10,699 nt of DNA from Alphaproteobacteria bacterium UBA5343. GTDB taxonomy: Bacteria > Pseudomonadota > Alphaproteobacteria > RF32 > UBA5343. Positions 5,324-10,699 of the stretch are shown piece by piece. Made by a program: the position numbers and the translations under genes. Within the stretch, counting starts at the first letter, position 1; each line of letters starts with the position of its first letter. The stretch is from NCBI GenBank assembly GCA_002410125.1, contig DHQH01000104.1, positions 22,588-33,286 on the forward strand, in the 5' to 3' direction. Below the pieces are notes generated by a model. It was not told the origin of the DNA, ran no database searches, and saw only the letters and a program-made list of their open reading frames with translations.

Positions 5324-6840
5324 GAAGCAGTTTCTATAGCTTCAACTACTTCTTCACTATCCTCATTTTTTTTCTTTCTTCCATGTTCTTTTAACTTCTC
5401 TTTTACCTGCTCTTCAAATACAATCTCATCATTAATATTCCTACCAGGAGTTACCCACTCTAATGTTGCAAAATCACCACAACCAGGACAAATAGATTCC
5501 CATTTTTCAGCATGGTGAGCACATTTAGAACAAATCCACCTCTGATCATCATCAGCCATCTCAGCATCCAACAACCACCTATTAGCAGCTCTCATATCTG
5601 AATTTGCCTTCTCTTCAAATATCGCCATCAATTTAGCTGTAGATTTTGTTAATGGGGCACAAGCCAAATAATCATCTAATTCTTTTCTTGCCTTACCATA
5701 AATACCTGCATCCATCGCATATTTAGCTAAAACTTTCTTATTTAAGATATGATTATTATTAGAAATACATAACTGTTCAACCCTTTGCACAGATATATAT
5801 TTATTATCCTCTGGCCAAAGTTTCACATAAGCATCACAAATCTCAGCAATTGGTCTTTTCATCCACAAACGAGATAAAACCCCAGCAGCTTTCCTAACCT
5901 GATTCCCATCCTCAATATAATATTCTGATAATTTAACCGCAGCAGCTACCAAACTATGATCTAAATCAGATGCTTGAGCACATAATTTCATCGCCATCTT
6001 ACGATTACCTGATCTCTCTGCTTCCTGACTTAACTCATATAACATTGTCGCTTTAAGCCTTAAACCCCTTGCCTCACTACTAGATAGTTTTTTATTCAAG
6101 CCTATTTCTAAAGCATTCAAAGCATCATTCCATCTTCTCTGCCTAGCTCTTAAAACCATTCCATTTCTAATAACCCACTCCAAATCATTTCTAATATCAT
6201 AAGCTCTATCAACAGCCTCTGTGGCAGCATCATAATCTTTATTTAACAACCCAAGCTCTAACAAACCTTTAAGACCAATAAGTTCTGTTTCTTTATTGGC
6301 AATCAGTTTATCACTATATTCTTTTATCTTTTCCTTATCTTTCTTAGTAATTGCAATATCAAGACCTAAAATATTAACCTTATCATTATCCTTATCACTC
6401 TTTTGTAAGTTTTCCTGTAACTCAATCGCTTTATCCATATCCCCCATAGTAATTGCTGTAAAAGCATCAATAACCCCCCCCAGCTCTTCTTTTAACTCTT
6501 CCTTCTCACCTTCAACCCTCTCAGTTATCACTTCAACCAACTCTTCTGTAGTTTCTTGTTTGATTTCTTCTCTTATTTCTTTTTCTTTCTTTGATTCACT
6601 CTTTTTATTTTTAAATTTCTTAGGCAACATCACTATCGTTTTTATAATATTAAAAGGTACTGCAACTATTAAAGAAAACAATAATAAACAGCCCAAGATA
6701 ACAGATAAAAATATTGTCATTGAAGATGAAAATTCAAAACCCAACCATTCTAATGTAACCAAACCATCACTATCAGTAAACCAAGCCGCACCAATAGCTA
6801 ATATACCAACAAATGTAAAAAATATAATCTGCTTCACCAT
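5320..6840 (-). CDS. hemY: HemY-like inner-membrane TPR protein with C-terminal zinc ribbon
   Basis: HemY here means the proteobacterial TPR membrane protein (HemY_N, PF07219), not protoporphyrinogen oxidase. The 506-residue protein has two transmembrane helices (about 4-20 and 42-63) around a short periplasmic loop with LEWLGFEF (30-37), then a highly charged Lys/Glu linker (about 75-120) longer than in members I know. GVIDAFTAITMGDMDKAIEL (122-141) resumes the family pattern and TPR-like helices run to about 425. A zinc-ribbon motif follows, with Cys437, Cys440, Cys451 and Cys454 (CxxC-x10-CxxC), flanked by RWIC and FATLEW. The soluble part should face the cytoplasm. Codons 120-123 contain eight G in a row, so a one-base slip would end the protein soon after the anchor. 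Its ATG lies 12 nt after the mic60 stop, with AGAGGA overlapping that stop: a coupled pair. E. coli HemY is tied to the heme pathway; the role here is inferred. Confidence 0.9.
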   Translation of the reverse strand: MVKQIIFFTFVGILAIGAAWFTDSDGLVTLEWLGFEFSSSMTIFLSVILGCLLLFSLIVAVPFNIIKTIVMLPKKFKNKKSESKKEKEIREEIKQETTEELVEVITERVEGEKEELKEELGGVIDAFTAITMGDMDKAIELQENLQKSDKDNDKVNILGLDIAITKKDKEKIKEYSDKLIANKETELIGLKGLLELGLLNKDYDAATEAVDRAYDIRNDLEWVIRNGMVLRARQRRWNDALNALEIGLNKKLSSSEARGLRLKATMLYELSQEAERSGNRKMAMKLCAQASDLDHSLVAAAVKLSEYYIEDGNQVRKAAGVLSRLWMKRPIAEICDAYVKLWPEDNKYISVQRVEQLCISNNNHILNKKVLAKYAMDAGIYGKARKELDDYLACAPLTKSTAKLMAIFEEKANSDMRAANRWLLDAEMADDDQRWICSKCAHHAEKWESICPGCGDFATLEWVTPGRNINDEIVFEEQVKEKLKEHGRKKKNEDSEEVVEAIETAS

Positions 6841-6852
6841 AAAACCTATCCT

Positions 6853-7923
6853 CTATAACCTATCAGCCTTTATTTGAGCCATCGCCATAGCACTTAATTT
6901 AGAAATAGCACTATCAACCGCCATAACAGCTTTCACTTGTTTCTGCCATTTTTCAGATATTTGAAGAATTTCAACTTCCTTAATTTTCATCAACTCTTTG
7001 TAAGCTGCATTAATATCCTTATATTTCAAATATGCTTTAACATTATTAACTATAACCTCTACTGACTCCTCATCTTCTACATCAAGCCTCTTAAAATTAA
7101 CTAATTCTCTAAGTTTTGCTAAAACTTTATCACCCATAGATGTTTTCTCATCACCCAAAGAAGCATTAATCATATCTTTCCTGTATTTATCAAACTCTTC
7201 GATTAAAATTTCCTTCTTAAAAATTCCTGTTTTCATATATTTATATATTTCATCAATTTGCATTTTCGCATCTCTATTACCCTTTGTAACCAAAGAGACA
7301 GTTTCAAGTTCAACACTAAAATCATCCCCTCTATAAACAGCTTCTTTTAACTGCATCACCGACATTAACATAATAGCGCCCTTGTCAGATTTAGCAGACA
7401 TTTTCTCAATTCTTTGTTCTATCTTATCAATCCTAGTTAAAATTCCTAAAACTGAAGCAGCACTCGCCATAGAAGCTCTAATTTCTTTATTTTCAACCTG
7501 CAATGTTTCTATATTTTTTTGAACTTGCTTATTTTGATTTTCAATTACTAATATTTTTTCATCCACATTAGCCACTAAGCTATTAATATTAATTTCATCG
7601 TCTTTTTTATTTGATAACTCCAATACCTTATTTTCTAAAACAACTACCTCGCCCCTAAGAATATCTAATTCTTGACTGTTATCAACTACCTCTATCCCTT
7701 GATCCATAAAATAGTCTCTGTATTTCTCTGGCACTAAATCACCCCAAAGCCCAACACTATGCTCTAAAACAAAAACAATAATAATTAAAACAATCACAGA
7801 TTTCCAAAAACCACAAACACTCTTAACCTTGCAGATTTCTTGTTCCTTTTTTACCGTTTCTTTTTTAACTTCTTTATTTTCATCTTGTTTTTTGTTTTGA
7901 TTTTTTACTTTTTTATCAACCAT
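6853..7923 (-). CDS. mic60: Mic60/mitofilin-like inner-membrane protein
   Basis: Alphaproteobacterial Mic60 is the bacterial relative of the mitochondrial cristae-junction protein and is thought to shape the inner membrane and bridge to the outer membrane. The 356-residue product shows the expected order: a Lys-rich cytoplasmic N-terminus (1-38), one transmembrane helix (about 41-55), a long coiled coil (about 83-178) with NKxVxxNIExLxxEN spacing, and a C-terminal mitofilin-like domain (about 180-356). Recognisable pieces are MQLKEAVYRGDDFSVELETV (190-209) and the terminal region from VKAYLKYKDINAAYKELMKI (295-314) to WQKQVKAVMAVDSAISKL (326-343). It is shorter than many alphaproteobacterial Mic60 proteins, mainly because the N-terminal extension is short. 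AAGG lies 9 nt before the ATG. It is first in a unit with hemY, the conserved alphaproteobacterial pairing, but hemC and hemD, which I recall as common upstream neighbours, are absent. Confidence 0.85.
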   Translation of the reverse strand: MVDKKVKNQNKKQDENKEVKKETVKKEQEICKVKSVCGFWKSVIVLIIIVFVLEHSVGLWGDLVPEKYRDYFMDQGIEVVDNSQELDILRGEVVVLENKVLELSNKKDDEININSLVANVDEKILVIENQNKQVQKNIETLQVENKEIRASMASAASVLGILTRIDKIEQRIEKMSAKSDKGAIMLMSVMQLKEAVYRGDDFSVELETVSLVTKGNRDAKMQIDEIYKYMKTGIFKKEILIEEFDKYRKDMINASLGDEKTSMGDKVLAKLRELVNFKRLDVEDEESVEVIVNNVKAYLKYKDINAAYKELMKIKEVEILQISEKWQKQVKAVMAVDSAISKLSAMAMAQIKADRL

Positions 7924-7992
7924 AATTTTATACCTTGTAATTCTAATAATTTCTTATATCCTAACAAACAACATCAAATAAAAGGTTAAAAA
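7924..7992. promoter_or_regulatory. divergent mic60/tsaD intergenic region
   Basis: This 69-bp gap separates divergent starts and should carry promoters for both. AAAAGGTTAAAAA (7980-7992) directly precedes the tsaD ATG and acts as its ribosome site; it is identical to the lgt leader. On the minus strand ACAAGGTATAAAATT precedes the mic60 ATG. TATAAG- and TATAAA-like -10 candidates exist on the minus strand, but no well-spaced -35 was found. Confidence 0.4.
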
Positions 7993-9066
7993 ATGATAAT
8001 ATTAGGTATAGAAAGTTCATGCGATGAAACCGCAGCTTCAATTGTGAATGATAAAAAAGAGATTTTAGCTCAAACTATTTTATCACAACAAGAACATATT
8101 GAATTTGGTGGAGTAGTTCCAGAAATAGCAGCCAGAAGTCATCTTGAATATATTGATGGTATAATTTCTGATACCCTGAAAAAAGCCAACCTTACCTTTG
8201 ATGACTTAGATGCTGTTGCCGCAGCCGCAGGACCTGGTCTAATTGGTGGTGTCGTTGTTGGAGTTATGACCGCCAAAGCAATCTGCTTAGCAAAAAATAT
8301 TCCTTTCATAGCTGTTAATCATCTAGAAGGTCATGCCTTAATGCCAAGACTTATTGATAATATTAAATATCCATACTTACTATTGCTAGCCTCTGGTGGG
8401 CATTGTCAAATCCTAGAAGTTTCAGGACCTGATAATTATAAAAGATTAGGAACTACTATCGATGATGCCGCAGGTGAAGCTTTTGATAAAACAGCCAAAA
8501 TGTTAAATCTTGGCTATCCCGGAGGTCCAAAAATTGAAAAACTAGCTCTAAATGGTGATGAAAATAGATTCACTCTTCCAAGACCATTAAAAGGCAAAGA
8601 TGGTTGCAATCTTTCATTCTCAGGATTAAAAACAGCCACCAGACATATCATTGAAAGCTATGCACCAGATGGCAAAATCAATAATGCACAAATCCCAGAA
8701 CAAGATTTATATGACATTTGTGCATCTTTCCAATTAGCTATTTCTGATTGTTTCACCAATAAACTATCTTTGGCCATTAAAGAATTTAAATCTAACCACC
8801 CTCAAGGAGAACATCTTGTAATCTCAGGCGGTGTTGCAGCTAATAAATATATCAGAGAAAAATTAGAAACTTTAGCTAACAAAAATGGCTTAAAATTCGC
8901 AGCTCCCCCAATCAAATTATGCACCGACAATGGAACAATGATAGCTTGGGCAGGCATTGAAAGATTGCAAAAAGGATTAACTTCCCCTCTAGACTTCAAA
9001 CCAAAACCAAGATGGCCATTAGATGATACCACCCCTCAAGCAAGAGGTGCCGGTGTAAAAGCCTAG
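7993..9066 (+). CDS. tsaD: tRNA N6-adenosine threonylcarbamoyltransferase TsaD
   Basis: TsaD (Gcp/YgjD, Kae1 family) transfers the threonylcarbamoyl group from TC-AMP to A37 of ANN-decoding tRNAs, working with TsaB, TsaE and TsaC in the cytosol; it is nearly universal. The 357-residue protein has normal length and all key motifs: GIESSCDETAASIV (5-18), GGVVPEIAARSH (39-50), AGPGLIGG (79-86), the metal-binding HLEGH (His110, His114), LLASGGHC (131-138), LGTTIDDAAGEAFDKTAKML (152-171), GYPGGP (174-179), FSGLKTA (209-215), VISGGVAANKYIR (276-288) and LCTDNGTMIAWAG (309-321) with metal ligand Asp312. The ATG is fixed by the conserved N-terminus and the ribosome site just upstream. It diverges from mic60 and converges on the TPR gene. 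The other t6A genes are not in the window. Confidence 0.98.
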   Translation: MIILGIESSCDETAASIVNDKKEILAQTILSQQEHIEFGGVVPEIAARSHLEYIDGIISDTLKKANLTFDDLDAVAAAAGPGLIGGVVVGVMTAKAICLAKNIPFIAVNHLEGHALMPRLIDNIKYPYLLLLASGGHCQILEVSGPDNYKRLGTTIDDAAGEAFDKTAKMLNLGYPGGPKIEKLALNGDENRFTLPRPLKGKDGCNLSFSGLKTATRHIIESYAPDGKINNAQIPEQDLYDICASFQLAISDCFTNKLSLAIKEFKSNHPQGEHLVISGGVAANKYIREKLETLANKNGLKFAAPPIKLCTDNGTMIAWAGIERLQKGLTSPLDFKPKPRWPLDDTTPQARGAGVKA

Positions 9067-9076
9067 AAACATAGGT

Positions 9077-9130
9077 AAACTTTCTACTTATATCACCAAT
9101 TACCAAATAGACCATATCTGAAGTTTTTTT
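9077..9130 (+). terminator. possible weak terminator after tsaD
   Basis: AAACTT (9077-9082) can pair with AAGTTT (9121-9126), and a run of seven T ends at 9130, 64 bp after the tsaD stop. The loop is long (38 nt), so the hairpin is weak. ATCTGAAG at 9116-9123 followed by T-rich DNA and TGA also resembles the core of the repeats at 117-157 and 2663-2703, but the ATTATAAC half is missing. Confidence 0.3.
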
Positions 9131-9148
9131 GAAATAGTAATAAATTTT

Positions 9149-9256
9149 ATTTAGCTAATTATATGAGTCAATTTTTAGGCATTTTATTGAGATGTGTAGC
9201 AATTCTTACATGAGACAATGAAATAACGACAAAATTGACCATAGAATTAGCTAAAT
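9149..9256. repeat. 108-nt nested inverted repeat between tsaD and the TPR gene
   Basis: ATTTAGCTAATT (9149-9160) is perfectly inverted at 9245-9256. Moving inward, TATG (9162-9165) pairs with CATA (9240-9243), GTCAATTTT (9167-9175) with AAAATTGAC (9231-9239), and ATTTTATTG (9181-9189) with CAATGAAAT (9216-9224) except one wobble. The outer arms match at 25 positions with one mismatch and one bulge. The whole is a long imperfect palindrome around a 40-60 nt centre. It resembles a miniature inverted-repeat element or a bidirectional 3' hairpin. The right arm enters the TPR gene and supplies its last ATT codon and TAG stop. No flanking target duplication is obvious. Confidence 0.65.
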
Positions 9257-10615
9257 CTTGAAAAGAGAATTTATCCTAGCTAGATTCCTATTAGTCCTCT
9301 TTACTCCATCCTCATTATTAGACTGCTCAAACACATAAAGAGCGTCCTTAAAGCACTCTTCTGCTTCTTGAATTTTTTCTACTGTACCTGTAATTTTTGC
9401 ATTTCTAAATAAGATAAGTCCGATATTATTTTGGATATCAGCCCAAAGATTTGGATATCTACTTTCTGATTTTATTGATTGCTCATTTCTATAACAATCT
9501 ATTGCCAGATTAGATATTTTATCACTCTTCATTCTAGCACCTAAAACATCTAAAAGCTCTGCTAATCTTCCTTGAATATTAGCCCAAATTATTGGATATT
9601 GAGCATGTCCGAACAGATCTTCAGCCTCTCTATAATAAGAAATAGCATCCCTAATTAACTGACTATCTTGTTTAACCTTCCAATATTTATATAAAAGATT
9701 AGCCATCTTACACAAGATCAAACCATATTCAAAGCTCACAATATTTCTATCATAATACTCTAGCGACAATCTATAAAACTCTATAGACTTTCTATACTTA
9801 TCTCCAACCTCATCAGTGGATAATAACAATTCTTTATTATAAATCGCCCCAATATGATAATAAAGCTGAGCCAAATCAATTTCATTTTTAATGAATGTCT
9901 TATTTTTGACTACTGAATACAACATGTCTTTAGCATAAGAAAGCTCTTTCAGATTATCGTTATTTGAAACAAAACTATGATAAACTATCCCTAACATCAT
10001 CATAATGCTAGACATACAATCAACAGGGATTGCTTCATTTCTTTTTGACTTTGCTATTTTTCTAATTGCAGATTTCAAAAGCTCTTCTTTTCTCTGTCTA
10101 TGTTCACCATCCAGCACCTTAGGAGTTGCAACAATAGCACCATAAATAATATCTAAAATATCTTTTGGAAAATCCTCCACACTATCAAACATTCTTGATG
10201 GAATAACCAATCTATCTAATACAGAAATAACATTCTCATCACCATCTTGGTTATAATCAGACTGAAAGATAAGCTGAACCTTATCCTCAAATTTCATACC
10301 CCAAATCACAACATCAGCATTTTCTTCTTCTAATAACAGCTGACCTCGCTCTCTAATATCGTTTATATTATTTTGTTGAAATTTTAAATTTGGTTTTGCT
10401 AGCGGTTCATCATAATAAATCACTTCCAAACCATCCTTATTCATCAAATTAACCGCTAAGTTTTTACCTCTTTCAAACTCTACCCCATCAACAAACTCAA
10501 CCACCAGAACCTTAAAGTCAATATGAGACACATCAGGTTTTGCAATTGCCTTAATTTCTTCTTCTGGCAATTGTTCTACCTTCTTTTTATTATTTAAAAA
10601 AGATAAGAACCCCAT
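9251..10615 (-). CDS. cytoplasmic tetratricopeptide-repeat protein, function unknown
   Basis: The 454-residue protein has no signal peptide or transmembrane helix. Residues about 32-165 form an alpha/beta domain (FKVLVVEFVDG, LEVIYYDEP, ERGQLLLEEENADVVIWGMK) that I associate with the N-terminus of a group of alphaproteobacterial TPR proteins; it has no assigned activity. From about 175 the chain is helical. Two clear repeats of about 47 residues begin YPIIWANIQ (340-348) and YPNLWADIQ (387-395), each followed by an LG- or IG-type turn and an amphipathic helix; earlier, less regular TPR-like units lie near 247-335. TPRs normally mediate protein-protein contacts, so a scaffold or sensor role is plausible but unproven. 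The stop codon sits inside the 9149-9256 inverted repeat, so the original C-terminus may have been altered. ATG 10615 is preceded by ATAGGTGTG and a 22-bp dyad. Nothing else in its operon is visible. Confidence 0.82.
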   Translation of the reverse strand: MGFLSFLNNKKKVEQLPEEEIKAIAKPDVSHIDFKVLVVEFVDGVEFERGKNLAVNLMNKDGLEVIYYDEPLAKPNLKFQQNNINDIRERGQLLLEEENADVVIWGMKFEDKVQLIFQSDYNQDGDENVISVLDRLVIPSRMFDSVEDFPKDILDIIYGAIVATPKVLDGEHRQRKEELLKSAIRKIAKSKRNEAIPVDCMSSIMMMLGIVYHSFVSNNDNLKELSYAKDMLYSVVKNKTFIKNEIDLAQLYYHIGAIYNKELLLSTDEVGDKYRKSIEFYRLSLEYYDRNIVSFEYGLILCKMANLLYKYWKVKQDSQLIRDAISYYREAEDLFGHAQYPIIWANIQGRLAELLDVLGARMKSDKISNLAIDCYRNEQSIKSESRYPNLWADIQNNIGLILFRNAKITGTVEKIQEAEECFKDALYVFEQSNNEDGVKRTNRNLARINSLFKI

Positions 10616-10636
10616 ATTTTAAACACACCTATTTCA

Positions 10637-10658
10637 TTATTTTATATCTATAAAATAA
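10637..10658. promoter_or_regulatory. perfect 10-bp dyad upstream of the TPR gene
   Basis: TTATTTTATA (10637-10646) and TATAAAATAA (10649-10658) are perfect inverted copies separated by TC, ending 22 bp before the TPR start. The right position and symmetry fit an operator or a promoter region (TATAAA on either strand). All-AT composition makes chance palindromes commoner, so the call is tentative. Confidence 0.4.
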
Positions 10659-10688
10659 CACCAAATTTTTATTATAAAAAGTAAAATT

Positions 10689-10697
10689 AAAAGGTTA
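10689..10697 (+). promoter_or_regulatory. possible ribosome binding site of a gene beyond the window
   Basis: AAAAGGTTA matches the leader found directly before lgt and tsaD, where ATG follows within 4-6 nt of this 9-mer. It suggests a + strand gene starting just after the window end, divergent from the TPR gene. Confidence 0.3.
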
Positions 10698-10699
10698 TT

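Noticed and set aside
5320..6840. Protoporphyrinogen oxidase (the other protein called HemY)
   Set aside because: No FAD-binding GxGxxG motif; two membrane helices, TPR helices and a zinc ribbon place it in the HemY_N family.
6296..6877. 193-codon + strand open frame opposite hemY
   Set aside because: Ser/Ile/Phe-rich antisense shadow of the hemY frame with no domain features; hemY matches its family throughout.
10230..10260. EF-hand or dockerin-like calcium loop in the TPR protein (DYNQDGDEN)
   Set aside because: The residue at loop position 12 is not acidic, and the stretch sits in a strand-to-strand loop of a different domain; probably chance.
1..10699. CRISPR array, tRNA, rRNA, phage genes or transposase
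   Set aside because: No regularly spaced repeats, cloverleaf or rRNA-like blocks, and no protein resembling integrase, transposase or phage structure was seen.

Overview
The window is AT-rich (roughly 30-33% G+C by eye) and reads as chromosome of an alphaproteobacterium with a mostly housekeeping gene set. The assignment rests on lineage-typical genes: a Mic60/mitofilin-like protein next to a HemY-type TPR protein with a C-terminal zinc ribbon, an alphaproteobacterial YbjN-domain protein beside a UbiK/BMFP gene and lgt-pgeF, and a cytoplasmic TPR protein with repeated YPxxWAxIQ motifs. Low G+C suggests a host-associated or streamlined lineage, but a diguanylate cyclase argues against the most reduced intracellular types. 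The standard code fits every gene. No transposase, phage gene, CRISPR array, tRNA or rRNA is visible.

Layout. 1-279: possible tail of an upstream gene, then a structured non-coding leader. 280-1344 (+): queA, tRNA queuosine synthesis. 1422-2657 (+): membrane diguanylate cyclase. 2808-4245 (-): lgt and pgeF, overlapping by 8 nt. 4319-4543 (+): ubiK, divergent from lgt. 4820-5323 (+): YbjN-domain gene, whose stop overlaps that of the convergent hemY. 5320-7923 (-): mic60 then hemY, a two-gene inner-membrane unit. 7993-9066 (+): tsaD, tRNA t6A synthesis, divergent from mic60. 9251-10615 (-): cytoplasmic TPR gene, convergent with tsaD. The last bases may hold the ribosome site of a further + gene.

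Functional themes are tRNA modification (queA, tsaD), envelope biogenesis and membrane shape (lgt, mic60, hemY), ubiquinone accessory function (ubiK), peptidoglycan or nucleoside housekeeping (pgeF) and c-di-GMP signalling. The less ordinary material is non-coding: a 108-nt nested inverted repeat between tsaD and the TPR gene that supplies the TPR stop codon; a 59-nt hairpin with about 24 pairs in the queA leader; a roughly 40-nt element repeated downstream of + strand genes; and two 8-base C/G homopolymers, one inside hemY where a one-base slip would truncate the protein. Two local arrangements that I recall as common in alphaproteobacteria are altered: hemC/hemD are absent between tsaD and mic60, and no methyltransferase gene separates lgt from pgeF. 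I found no convincing new multi-gene system.
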